Shown here piece after piece: positions 49,551-58,060 of a DNA stretch of 64,000 nt. Below the pieces are notes generated by a model, which saw only the letters and a list, made by a program, of their open reading frames with translations, was not told the origin of the DNA and ran no database searches. Made by a program: the position numbers and the translations under genes. The DNA is from Fimbriimonadia bacterium (GTDB lineage: Bacteria; Armatimonadota; Fimbriimonadia; Fimbriimonadales; Fimbriimonadaceae). The stretch's first letter is position 1. Every line of letters begins with the position of its first letter. Where the stretch lies: contig JAUICQ010000002.1 of the NCBI GenBank assembly GCA_030427425.1, positions 62,001 through 126,000 of the forward strand, in the 5' to 3' direction.

Positions 49551-51302
49551 TTCCTCTACACTACTAAATTTATAATCTTTCAAATTCCATTTTAAGTTCT
49601 TTTTGCCCATATATTCATCTAGATGAGGCTGGAATAAAACACTAATTTTTTTACCGGCATCCTCTGGAGAAAACACCTGACCATAACCAAATCCCATGGT
49701 CAGTTGCATTCTTCCTAAATTAGATTGCAACCATAACTTACAATGATCAGGATTCCTAGTAGGTTCCGCACTTACCAAGGTTACATTCTTACAGATAAAG
49801 AGTGGCGCCGGATTTCCTGCTCCATAAGGCTCTAACAGCTCTAGCTCTTCTACAGAATTAAAATTAAAATCTTCCATGCTTACTTCAATATCTGCCTCAT
49901 AACAAGGTTGCATCATCTCTTTAGTTAAAGAACCCTCGGCTATAGATATTAAACGTTCTTCGAATAGAGGTACATTCTCAGGTAAAAGAGTAAAACCAGC
50001 AGCTAATTCATGACCACCTCCAGCCACCAAAATATCACTACATTGATGGATGGCATCAGCTAAGTGAAAACCGGATATACTTCTTGCCGAACCCTTTGCT
50101 ATGTTCTTTTCGGAATCGATAGTCACCATAAATGTTGGTCTATAGTAAGTCTCCATCAATCTACTAGCAACTATTCCGATAATTCCTGGATGCCAACCTT
50201 CATTAGGTACTACCATCACAGGTCTTTCATTAAGGCGTTTACTTAAAACAATATCAACAGCAGTCTCATAAATCTGTATCTGCTGTGCTCTTCTCTCTTC
50301 ATTAATCTCTTCTAATTTCTTCGCTAATACTCTAGCAATCTCATCATCATTCTCGATTAATAAATTAAGTGCTAATTCAGATGCATCAATCCTTCCCACA
50401 GCATTTAATCTGGGCCCTAATTTAAAACCTATATGATACGATTTAAAGTCCTGAGTTGGAAATTCTCCCTGATAAATCTCTTCTATAAGCGCTTTAAGTC
50501 CGGCTTTTTTGGTCTGAGAGAGCTGCTTCAATCCAAATTTAGTAAGCACTCTATTCTCATCCAGTAAGGGCACTACGTCTGCAACTGTGCCAAGAACTAC
50601 TAAATCTAAAAATGCTCTATGAAATTTTTCTGGTGGGATATTCAACTCTTCAGTTAAGCCTAAACAGAATTTATATACAACACCTGCTCCACATAAATCT
50701 TTAAAGGGATAAGGAGAATCTTTTCTATGTGGATTAACAATTGCATCTGCAGGAGGCAGTTCATCCCCAACTGCGTGATGATCTAATACCACCACTTTCA
50801 TCCCCAAACTCTTGGCATACTTAATCTGCTCAATGGCACTTGTTCCACAGTCGCATGAGATAAACAATTTACATTCTAGCTTATGTGCCTTATCAACAGA
50901 ATCGATGTGGATACCATAACCTTCATGCATTCTATGAGGAGCATGTGGGAATACCTTGCATCCTAAACTTTTTAAGAATCTAGTAATAAGAGCAGTGCTA
51001 CTAACACCATCAACGTCGTAGTCGCCATGGATAAATATATTATAATCTCTCTCTTTTGCCTCTAAAATAGCAGCAACAGCACTCTGATAATCGGGAAGGA
51101 GCTTAGGAGGATGAAGATCGGATAAACTTGGATAGAGGAATTTATAAGCATCTTCAGCAGTATGCAATCCTCTATTAAATAAAACCTTTGCTAGCAGATC
51201 ACTTATCTGTAGATTATTTGCGATATCTTCTATACAGTTTTCAACACTAATTCTATCTAGATTCGACTTCGGTAAATTCCAGCGATACCCAACACTATTC
51301 AT
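49533..51302 (-). CDS. recJ: Single-stranded-DNA-specific exonuclease RecJ
   Basis: RecJ is a 5'-3' ssDNA exonuclease in recombination and repair, of the DHH phosphoesterase family. Motifs: IFIHGDYDVDGVSSTALI (about 94-111), ISCDCGTSA, VVLDHHAVGDELP, LCGAGVVYKF, and in the DHHA1 domain SARSISGFHLADAI and AGGGHELAAGFTL. Asp and His metal ligands are all present. Length (589) is normal. It is the last gene of secE-nusG-recJ on the minus strand, 91 bases after nusG with a hairpin in between. Confidence 0.94.
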   Translation of the reverse strand: MNSVGYRWNLPKSNLDRISVENCIEDIANNLQISDLLAKVLFNRGLHTAEDAYKFLYPSLSDLHPPKLLPDYQSAVAAILEAKERDYNIFIHGDYDVDGVSSTALITRFLKSLGCKVFPHAPHRMHEGYGIHIDSVDKAHKLECKLFISCDCGTSAIEQIKYAKSLGMKVVVLDHHAVGDELPPADAIVNPHRKDSPYPFKDLCGAGVVYKFCLGLTEELNIPPEKFHRAFLDLVVLGTVADVVPLLDENRVLTKFGLKQLSQTKKAGLKALIEEIYQGEFPTQDFKSYHIGFKLGPRLNAVGRIDASELALNLLIENDDEIARVLAKKLEEINEERRAQQIQIYETAVDIVLSKRLNERPVMVVPNEGWHPGIIGIVASRLMETYYRPTFMVTIDSEKNIAKGSARSISGFHLADAIHQCSDILVAGGGHELAAGFTLLPENVPLFEERLISIAEGSLTKEMMQPCYEADIEVSMEDFNFNSVEELELLEPYGAGNPAPLFICKNVTLVSAEPTRNPDHCKLWLQSNLGRMQLTMGFGYGQVFSPEDAGKKISVLFQPHLDEYMGKKNLKWNLKDYKFSSVEEQVLVR

Positions 51303-51360
51303 CCAATTATCCTTAGGTAAAATAATTTGTTCGAAGTAGCATTATTCGCTATCTACAGAT

Positions 51361-51398
51361 TGTAATTCAAACCAGATTAACCGATGGTCTGAATTACA
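51361..51398 (-). terminator. Hairpin at the end of nusG
   Basis: A near-perfect 14-bp inverted repeat (TGTAATTCAAACCA at 51361-51374 with 51385-51398, one G-T pair) starts at the nusG stop codon. The minus-strand tail is not T-rich, so termination may be partial and recJ read-through is possible. Confidence 0.55.
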
Positions 51399-51921
51399 TT
51401 TTTTCTACTTGTGTAAAATCTAATTCTACAGGCGTATCTCGACCGAATATGTTAATCATAACCTTAATTTTTTCTCTATCAAGATAAACCTCTTCAATTT
51501 TCCCAGTATAATCGGCGAACGGACCAGTAGCCACACGTATTACATCGCTCTTATCAAATGCAATCTTAGGCTTGTCTTGTGTTGCAGCCAAATTGCTTAG
51601 AATGCGCTGAACTTCTTCGTCAGTAAGGGGAATAGGTTTATTACCCGATTGCACAAATGAAGTTACACCTGCCGTAGATCTCACTAGTTTGAAAGAATCA
51701 TCAGTTAAACTCATTCTTACTAATATATATCCGGGGAATACTTTTTTATTAACTACTACACTCTTTCCGCCACGAGTTCTCAATTCTTGCTCAGTAGGAA
51801 TTAGAATTTCATGCAATTCGGAATCCCACAAACCGGCATTCATAGCTCTTCTTGTAAGAACATCTCTTACCTTCTGCTCGTGTCCTGCTATTGTATGTAC
51901 TGCATACCAAGATTTTGCCAT
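51394..51921 (-). CDS. nusG: Transcription termination/antitermination protein NusG
   Basis: NusG binds RNA polymerase and couples transcription with translation, Rho and other factors. The 175-residue protein has the NGN domain (SWYAVHTIAGHEQKVRDVL, PGYILVRMSLTDDSFKLVRS, GVTSFVQSGNKPIPLTDEEV) and the C-terminal KOW domain (KSDVIRVATGPFADYTGKIE, INIFGRDTPVELDFTQVEKM). It follows secE by eight bases, the standard secE-nusG order. Ribosomal protein genes, which often come next, are not here. Confidence 0.96.
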   Translation of the reverse strand: MAKSWYAVHTIAGHEQKVRDVLTRRAMNAGLWDSELHEILIPTEQELRTRGGKSVVVNKKVFPGYILVRMSLTDDSFKLVRSTAGVTSFVQSGNKPIPLTDEEVQRILSNLAATQDKPKIAFDKSDVIRVATGPFADYTGKIEEVYLDREKIKVMINIFGRDTPVELDFTQVEKM

Positions 51922-51929
51922 AATATCAA

Positions 51930-52181
51930 CTATTTAGAATACATTAACAATTTGAATACTTTATCAATCCCAACAGATAAGGCTAACAATATAAGTGTAG
52001 TAATAACACAGACGACTAATACTACTCCTGTTAATCTGCTAGCTTCTTTTCTACTAGGCCATTGAACCTGCTTTAGTTCTCTTTTCAGATCATTGAAAAA
52101 ACCTTTCATCCCACGCTTCTGTATGTTTGGAACTGCTACGGAGGCTGGCTGATTCATCTGATTATTCTTTTCGTTACTCAT
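51930..52181 (-). CDS. secE: Preprotein translocase subunit SecE
   Basis: SecE is the small membrane subunit of the SecYEG channel. The 83-residue protein has the conserved FFNDLKRELKQVQWPSRKEASRL-type cytoplasmic segment (QVQWPSRKEASR visible) and one C-terminal membrane helix VVLVVCVITTLILLALSVGI. The N-terminal ~25 residues are polar. It heads the secE-nusG-recJ unit. The tRNA-Trp gene that commonly precedes secE is absent from this position. Confidence 0.95.
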   Translation of the reverse strand: MSNEKNNQMNQPASVAVPNIQKRGMKGFFNDLKRELKQVQWPSRKEASRLTGVVLVVCVITTLILLALSVGIDKVFKLLMYSK

Positions 52182-52406
52182 AAACTACTACTAAAAAATA
52201 TTTTACCTACACACATTGTACCTCTATTTATCTAGAATGTACATTACAAGATATCTAGCAATAGGTTTTCCTAAATATTATTCACGGTAAGTTAGAAAAT
52301 TTCAATAAAAACATAGCAAAGATCCCGATAACTAACACAACATTGTAACCCCATAATTAAAATAATAATAACTAATTGCATTGGTACACTATACTTGGAA
52401 ATCACT

Positions 52407-53585
52407 ATGAAAGATGTATACATTTTAGATGGAACAAGAACACCGATTGGTTCCTTTATGGGATCGTTAAGTAGCTTAACGGCTAGCAAACTAGGTGCAG
52501 CCTGTATCAAAAGCTTAATCGATAAATGTAACATAAACCCAGACAATGTAGATGAAGTTATTATGGGCAACGTACTATCAGCTGGCATAGGTCAGGCACC
52601 AGCAAGACAAGCAGCCCTCTATGCCGGACTCAATAACTCTACTCCATGCCTCACTATTAACAAGGTATGCGGATCGGGCATGAAAGCTGTTATGCTAGCT
52701 GCTAAAAGCATAAAATGTGGCGATTCCAATATGATAATGGCTGGAGGAATGGAATCGATGAGTAACGCACCCTACCTCCTAGATAAAGCACGATCTGGAT
52801 ATAGGATGGGCAATGGCACTCTTATTGATAGTATGGTAAATGACGGCCTCTGGGATCCCTACCATAACGTACATATGGGAAACTGCGGAGACAAAACTGC
52901 TGAAGAATTTAATTTCTCCAGAGAAGAACTGGATGATTATTCCGCAGAAAGCTATAGAAGAGCTCTAAACGCACAGGAAAAAGGCACACTATCTGAAGAA
53001 ATCTGCACAGTAGAAATACCACAAAGAAAAGGTGATCCCCTACTCTGCTCCGAAGATGAAGAACCCAAAAAAGGAAACATCGATAAACTATCTAAACTAA
53101 GACCTGCTTTTAATAAAGATGGAGTGATTACTGCTGGAAACGCTAGCAGTCTTAACGATGGAGCAGCAGCCCTATTAGTCTGCTCTGAAGAAGGTTTGCA
53201 GCATTCAACATGTAAACCAATCGCAAAAATAGTAGGATATACCACCTACGCAGGTGCTCCCGAATGGTTCACCACTGCGCCAGCATTTGCTATAGAAAAA
53301 CTTCTAAAACAACATAACCTAAGTATTGATGACGTAGATCTTTTTGAAGTAAACGAAGCATTCTCTGTAGTCTCTATGGTTGTAGCTAAAAAATTAGGAA
53401 TACCCCATGAAAAAATGAACGTTAACGGTGGAGCCGTCTCCCTGGGTCATCCAATCGGAATGACAGGCGCCAGACTCGTACTCACGGCAGCCTATGAACT
53501 AAAACGAAGAAACGGAAAATACGCCATCGCAACACCATGCATTGGTGGCGGCGAAGCAACAGCAATATTATTGGAGAGAATATGA
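52407..53585 (+). CDS. Acetyl-CoA C-acetyltransferase (thiolase)
   Basis: Thiolases join two acetyl-CoA to acetoacetyl-CoA, or cleave 3-ketoacyl-CoA. Start MKDVYILDGTRTPIGSFMGS (ATG at 52407; a TTG 12 bases upstream is less likely). The acylated Cys is in NKVCGSGMKAVMLA, the general-base His in NGGAVSLGHPIGMTGARL, and the second Cys region is CIGGGEATAILLE. FEVNEAFSVVSM is also present. This pattern is that of biosynthetic thiolases. No beta-oxidation or HMG-CoA genes are adjacent. glgA overlaps its stop codon by four bases. TATACT at 52390-52395 lies 11 bases before the ATG. Confidence 0.93.
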   Translation: MKDVYILDGTRTPIGSFMGSLSSLTASKLGAACIKSLIDKCNINPDNVDEVIMGNVLSAGIGQAPARQAALYAGLNNSTPCLTINKVCGSGMKAVMLAAKSIKCGDSNMIMAGGMESMSNAPYLLDKARSGYRMGNGTLIDSMVNDGLWDPYHNVHMGNCGDKTAEEFNFSREELDDYSAESYRRALNAQEKGTLSEEICTVEIPQRKGDPLLCSEDEEPKKGNIDKLSKLRPAFNKDGVITAGNASSLNDGAAALLVCSEEGLQHSTCKPIAKIVGYTTYAGAPEWFTTAPAFAIEKLLKQHNLSIDDVDLFEVNEAFSVVSMVVAKKLGIPHEKMNVNGGAVSLGHPIGMTGARLVLTAAYELKRRNGKYAIATPCIGGGEATAILLERI

Positions 53586-55021
53586 AGATACTTTTTTGTA
53601 CAGTAGAACTAGCACCATACGCTAAAGTAGGAGGACTCGCCGATGTGGCCTATTCCCTACCTAAAGCTTTAAAAGAACTAAAAAACGATGCCCAAATCGC
53701 TATACCAGCATACCCAATGCTACTCAATAATAAAGAGCTGGACATAAAAAAAGTATCGCTACCTAAATGTAAACATATTAAACATCTTTATGAAACTACC
53801 ATCAATTCCTGTAAAGTATGGTTAATTGAACCACATAACAATCCCTTCAAAGATTGCAAAACTAGCAATACACTCTATTCCGCAACCAGAGATGCATATC
53901 TCAGCTTCTCTGAAGCAGTATTTGAAGCATGCCTTGAAACAGACTGGATGCCAGACATCATCCACTGCAACGACTGGCATACAGGATTCATCCCGCTTCT
54001 ACATAAAGAAAAATGGAGCAATCAACTGCCAAATACATCCACAGTTTTCACTATCCACAACTTAGCTTATCAGGGAGAATTCGGACCAGATACACTCGAT
54101 GCAGTAGACCTACCTAGTAGTCTTTTCGATATGGATAAAACAGAAAGCTACGGCATGGTGAACTTTATCAAGACAGGATGCAGCTATGCCGATGCCGTAA
54201 ATACTGTTAGTGAAAAATACGCCGAAGAGATTCAACACTCTAAATATGGATGCAGACTAGAAGGACTCATGTCTCACCTTGCCTCACAGAATAAACTATA
54301 CGGCATAGTTAACGGAATAGATACCGACTATTTCAACCCTCATACCGACCCCAGAATTCCTCACAACTTCACTGCTAAACACCTTAAAGGGAAAAACGAA
54401 TGCAAAGAAGCCATCCTCAAAGAGATGAAATGGAAAAATAACGATAATCTACTAGCAACCATGATTACTCGTCTAAGCTCACAGAAAGGATTCCACTACA
54501 TCCTGGAATCTATCCCATTCATGGAGCAACACAACATACAACTTACCATACTTGCCAAAGGAGATGAAGATCTCGCAGAAGAACTGACAAGAATCCAGAA
54601 AGAAAAACCACACTTACTAAGAATTTTCAACAAATTTGATAACGAATTAGCACATAAATTGTATGCCGGCAGCGATATGATCTTTATGCCTAGCAACTAC
54701 GAACCCTGCGGTTTGGGTCAGATGATCGCTATGCAGTACGGAACCCTACCACTTGTACGTAAAACAGGCGGACTCGCCGATACCGTACAAGACCTTCATA
54801 ACGGATTCACTTTCGAAGCGGAATGTTCTGAAGAATTCCAACATGCACTCGCTAGAGCAATCTTCCTCCATAACGATAAAACCTATTGGAATAACATGAT
54901 TAAAAATGCCATGAAAACCGATTTCACCTGGAAGCAGAGCGCTAAAAAATACATGAAAATGTATAAAGATAGTATAGAGAACAGTAAAAAGTCCAATAAA
55001 GTACTTGCTCATTCAGCGTAA
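53582..55021 (+). CDS. glgA: Glycogen (starch) synthase GlgA, GT5 family
   Basis: GlgA elongates alpha-1,4-glucan using ADP-glucose. The start MKILFCTVELAPYAKVGGLADVAY (ATG at 53582, GGAG nine bases before) contains the ADP-glucose motif K-x-G-G-L (KVGGLADV). Further signatures are HCNDWHTGFIPLL, FTIHNLAYQGEFG, YGIVNGIDTDYFNPHTD, MITRLSSQKGFHYILE, MPSNYEPCGLGQMIAMQYG and RKTGGLADTVQ. Length (479) is normal. It overlaps the thiolase stop codon. No glgC, glgB or glgP gene is nearby, so the rest of glycogen metabolism must be encoded elsewhere. Confidence 0.95.
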   Translation: MKILFCTVELAPYAKVGGLADVAYSLPKALKELKNDAQIAIPAYPMLLNNKELDIKKVSLPKCKHIKHLYETTINSCKVWLIEPHNNPFKDCKTSNTLYSATRDAYLSFSEAVFEACLETDWMPDIIHCNDWHTGFIPLLHKEKWSNQLPNTSTVFTIHNLAYQGEFGPDTLDAVDLPSSLFDMDKTESYGMVNFIKTGCSYADAVNTVSEKYAEEIQHSKYGCRLEGLMSHLASQNKLYGIVNGIDTDYFNPHTDPRIPHNFTAKHLKGKNECKEAILKEMKWKNNDNLLATMITRLSSQKGFHYILESIPFMEQHNIQLTILAKGDEDLAEELTRIQKEKPHLLRIFNKFDNELAHKLYAGSDMIFMPSNYEPCGLGQMIAMQYGTLPLVRKTGGLADTVQDLHNGFTFEAECSEEFQHALARAIFLHNDKTYWNNMIKNAMKTDFTWKQSAKKYMKMYKDSIENSKKSNKVLAHSA

Positions 55022-55131
55022 TGCGTTGGGGCCAGAGGGATTGTCTTACCTGTTTCAGGGAACCTTAGTATGCTATCGCATTTTTCACATTGGAGTAATC
55101 TTAAAGCCAATCCCTTAGCTTTACTATACAT
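55009..55131 (-). CDS. Possible 40-residue CxxC peptide
   Basis: An open frame with ATG at 55131 encodes a 40-residue peptide with a basic N-terminus, RLLQCEKCDSILRFPETGK and an end IPLAPTHYAE. The CxxC pair and the Phe-Pro-Glu-Thr-Gly turn could suggest a small zinc-binding element. It overlaps the last 13 bases of glgA on the opposite strand. There is no clear ribosome-binding site. The same stretch can form an RNA hairpin (see 55036-55115), so the coding status is uncertain. Confidence 0.25.
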   Translation of the reverse strand: MYSKAKGLALRLLQCEKCDSILRFPETGKTIPLAPTHYAE

Positions 55132-55391
55132 AATATAATTAGCCCGGATACACTGGACTTAGCAAACAACTATATATTCATAAACAACATACCTGGTCAT
55201 TAAATCAGAAATTTTTCAAAAACTATTAGACGTACACAATTTCAAGAACTTTATCAGATGCTTTCGTGTTACAATAATCATAGGACTCATTCAGTTCTGT
55301 ATTATGAAAATAACAAACCACTAAATTAATATAATTACGCAGACTGTGCAAATTAAATGCACCACGAGTTATTGTTTAGGAGGTTTATAGT
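55022..55391 (+). other. 370-base leader before the ABC-F gene
   Basis: Two features can be seen. First, AGGGATTG at 55036-55043 pairs with CAATCCCT at 55108-55115, enclosing a CCTGTTTCAGG hairpin (55049-55059). Second, a very short frame ATG AAA ATA ACA AAC CAC TAA at 55304 precedes a GTGCA/TGCAC hairpin near 55348-55364 and the AGGAGG ribosome-binding site (55379-55384). TACAAT near 55272 is a possible promoter. A leader of this sort is typical of ribosome-mediated attenuation, but that is inference. Confidence 0.35.
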
Positions 55392-56798
55392 ATGTCTCAG
55401 CTACTCCATATTAAAAATTTTTCATTATCAATAAATCATAGTATCTTAATACAGAATTTCTCAGCTAACATCTTCCCTGGGGATAGAATAGTGCTTATTG
55501 GTAGAAACGGATCCGGTAAAACTACACTATTAAAAACTATAGCAAATAATTTAACGCAAGAGAATCGATCCATTCACGCACCGGAGGGACTAGATATCGG
55601 ATTTGTTCCCCAGCAGATTCCTACCGAAGGCAGCCTATCTGATGGAATGAAGACCATTCAATGCATCCGTAAAACCATGAAAGAATCAGTCGAACTACTT
55701 CTACTGGATGAGCCAACCAATTACCTCGATACAGAACATCGAGATATGTTAAAACATCTACTAATACACTATCCAGGAGCTATCATTCTAGTATCCCATG
55801 ATGAAGAGTTTCTTAACTTTTTTGCAGAACAAATATGGGAGATAGAACATAGCAAAATAAATATATTCAACGGCACCTATCAAGAGCATTTGCGGTTTAA
55901 AAAAAATAATCAGGAAACACTAATTAGCGGCTTGAAATCATTAAAAAATCAGCTTATAAAAACTAAACAAGGCGCTATTAAAGAGCAGCAACGGACCTCC
56001 AAAAGCAAAAGAGTAAACAAAAAGGAAAACGATAAAAATCTGCTTGCGAAAATGAAGGATACTGGAAGTAAAACTGCAGGAAAGAATAGCAGCAAAATAA
56101 ATTCAATTAAAATCAGAACAGAAGAAGCATTGGCTGAAAATTTTATACGCAAAGAAATTCAACCCAACTTCCTTTTTAAAGGAAAGGAGTCTGAGAAAAA
56201 TAAGTTTATACTCTCAATATCAGATGGTTCCTGCGGATACCAATCACCTATTCTCAGTAGTATTAGCTTACATTTAGATTATGGGGAGAAAATTCACATC
56301 ACAGGTAAAAACGGAAGTGGCAAGAGCACTTTACTGGGAGCTATTATGCATCTAACAAACATAAGAAAAGAAGGTGACTGGTATTCTCCTAAATTAGAAG
56401 ATATTGGATATTTCTCTTCTTCCTGGCACTTCCCCGATGATACGATTACTGTTTATGAATACATTGCCAACCAGATGCCAGAATGTTCACTAGCTGAAAG
56501 AAGAAAACACCTCAACCACTATATGTTCCGGAGTAACAGAGAAGTAGAAAAACCTATCAAGGTTCTTTCAGGAGGAGAAAGAGTTCGACTCGCCTTCTGC
56601 ACAATCGGTGCAAGATACCCACAACTCTTAATACTGGACGAAATAACTAATAACCTGGACATAGAGATGAAAAAAGGGGTTAGAAAAGTGATAAATGCTT
56701 TTCCAGGATCTGTTATACTTGTTTCACACGATTCAGCCTTCATAGAAACAATTAATATTGATAGAAGATATATTATCGAAGATGGCCGTCTAAAGTAA
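55392..56798 (+). CDS. ABC-F family ATPase with shortened first nucleotide-binding domain
   Basis: ABC-F proteins are cytoplasmic twin-ATPase factors that act on the ribosome, some giving antibiotic protection. Domain 1 has Walker A LIGRNGSGKTTLLKTIAN (about 35-52) and Walker B LLLLDEPTNYLD, but only ~70 residues separate them. The usual helical subdomain is missing and the signature reads SLSDGMKTIQCIRK. A basic linker (about 185-245, KKNNQETLISGLKSLKNQL and Lys-rich) precedes domain 2, which is complete: Walker A ITGKNGSGKSTLLGAIM, signature VLSGGERVRLAFCTIG, Walker B LLILDEITNNLD. Total length (468) is short for the family. AGGAGG lies 8 bases before ATG. Long leader upstream. Confidence 0.85.
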   Translation: MSQLLHIKNFSLSINHSILIQNFSANIFPGDRIVLIGRNGSGKTTLLKTIANNLTQENRSIHAPEGLDIGFVPQQIPTEGSLSDGMKTIQCIRKTMKESVELLLLDEPTNYLDTEHRDMLKHLLIHYPGAIILVSHDEEFLNFFAEQIWEIEHSKINIFNGTYQEHLRFKKNNQETLISGLKSLKNQLIKTKQGAIKEQQRTSKSKRVNKKENDKNLLAKMKDTGSKTAGKNSSKINSIKIRTEEALAENFIRKEIQPNFLFKGKESEKNKFILSISDGSCGYQSPILSSISLHLDYGEKIHITGKNGSGKSTLLGAIMHLTNIRKEGDWYSPKLEDIGYFSSSWHFPDDTITVYEYIANQMPECSLAERRKHLNHYMFRSNREVEKPIKVLSGGERVRLAFCTIGARYPQLLILDEITNNLDIEMKKGVRKVINAFPGSVILVSHDSAFIETINIDRRYIIEDGRLK

Positions 56799-56825
56799 TC
56801 TAGACTGCATTATCAGCAGTCTAGA
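56799..56825. terminator. Bidirectional hairpin between ABC-F and FkbM genes
   Basis: A perfect 10-bp inverted repeat TCTAGACTGC (56799-56808) with 56816-56825, loop 7 bases, between convergent genes; followed on the plus strand by AAGTATTGTTT. Confidence 0.7.
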
Positions 56826-56881
56826 AAGTATTGTTTAATACCAACTTTTAGTTTCAACTTTAATTGGTGATACTGTATAAC

Positions 56882-58060
56882 CTATAACCAGTGCAGGCTG
56901 CTAGTATACTTAGATGGATAACGGATCAGTACCCGATTCTTAAAATTCTGTATACTAAAAATCCACGAGATCTCTTGCACTAGCTCCCGTTTTAAAAAGA
57001 TAATATCCGAACCAATCATCTGACCAACCGCCAAATCTGTAGCAAGATCGGGATAAAGTACAGGACACAAATCAAACTGGTTCATATAAGCAATAATATC
57101 ACCAGCAAGCCACTGATTATCTACATAATACAGATTCCTACATTCAACCTCCGCACCTCTTACCTTCTCAAGTGTTCTTGCGCTACCTAGTAGAACTTCT
57201 CTATCAAAATTCTCCACATCCATTTTCAGATAAGCATTCTCAAACGCAATTCCCTTACTATCCAAATAATCATCTAATTTAGATATCTCCACCTTAGCAC
57301 TTTTCACTACACCACTCATAGACATGGGTCCGCTCTGAAAAGTAGGGTTAAACGTACTACATGCAGAATTTTCACACTCATAAAACTCCTTCACGCCATT
57401 CTCATTCCCAAAAGCTATATTGTGAATAACCCAATCATACTCATGATTGTTTACGGTATCTGAAAGTTGATCAAAGGTACTCGCCAATGGTTCGAAAGAA
57501 TTAATTCTTCCCTTATATCCTAAAGAAAACTGACTCAATGCATACTGACCCACGTTCGCTCCTACATCCAGGATAGTATCAATCTCTAAATATTTAAATA
57601 ACGCAATCCGGAAATGATTATAGAGATCTCCTTCTATTTTTTCTTCAGCTATAATCCTACGGAGATTAGTTGTCCAGTAATTGCTAAGATTTGAAAGCCA
57701 ATCAATAGTCTGCCTTAGTAAGCTCTCATTAAAATTTAGAGATAATAATTCCAGGTTTTCTATCACTTTCTGGTAACGATATCGCAATGCATCTACATCC
57801 TGCGCTTTATACATTGTAGAAAGGGATCCTACAATGTTATCAGTGCATCTTCTTCCGATAAGTGCAACGTCTTTGGTCGTTACTGGTATCTTCCGATAAT
57901 AATTATCTTGCTCATCTAAACATTTTAAAAGTAGTTCTATTTTTAAGGTAAACAGATTGTTAGATATCAGAGACGATACCTCTTCAACACACTCTGCAAT
58001 ATTACAGTTTTTAAGATTATCCTGAAGTCTAATAATTTCTCTATGCATTTCAATATCCAA
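56882..58060 (-). CDS. FkbM-family methyltransferase with N-terminal helical extension
   Basis: The C-terminal ~230 residues are an FkbM-type methyltransferase: DTILDVGANVGQYALSQFSL (SAM-binding motif I), INSFEPLASTFDQLSDTV, LDDYLDSKGIAF then YLKMDVENFDREVLLGS, the family's D-x-E-x-x-D/E-x-E region. The first ~150 residues are helical with NLFTLKIELLLKCLDEQDN and have no clear match; they may bind an acceptor or partner. The usual start here is TTG at 58060 or ATG four codons later (58048). It stands alone between the ABC-F gene and a GC-rich repeat stretch, with no sugar or peptide cluster beside it. Confidence 0.8.
   Translation of the reverse strand: MDIEMHREIIRLQDNLKNCNIAECVEEVSSLISNNLFTLKIELLLKCLDEQDNYYRKIPVTTKDVALIGRRCTDNIVGSLSTMYKAQDVDALRYRYQKVIENLELLSLNFNESLLRQTIDWLSNLSNYWTTNLRRIIAEEKIEGDLYNHFRIALFKYLEIDTILDVGANVGQYALSQFSLGYKGRINSFEPLASTFDQLSDTVNNHEYDWVIHNIAFGNENGVKEFYECENSACSTFNPTFQSGPMSMSGVVKSAKVEISKLDDYLDSKGIAFENAYLKMDVENFDREVLLGSARTLEKVRGAEVECRNLYYVDNQWLAGDIIAYMNQFDLCPVLYPDLATDLAVGQMIGSDIIFLKRELVQEISWIFSIQNFKNRVLIRYPSKYTSSLHWL

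Noticed and set aside
55036-55115. 4.5S/SRP, 6S or tmRNA gene after glgA
   Set aside because: The hairpin is real, but the conserved loops and ends of these RNAs (for example the GGAA-type SRP loop or a tRNA-like end) are not found.
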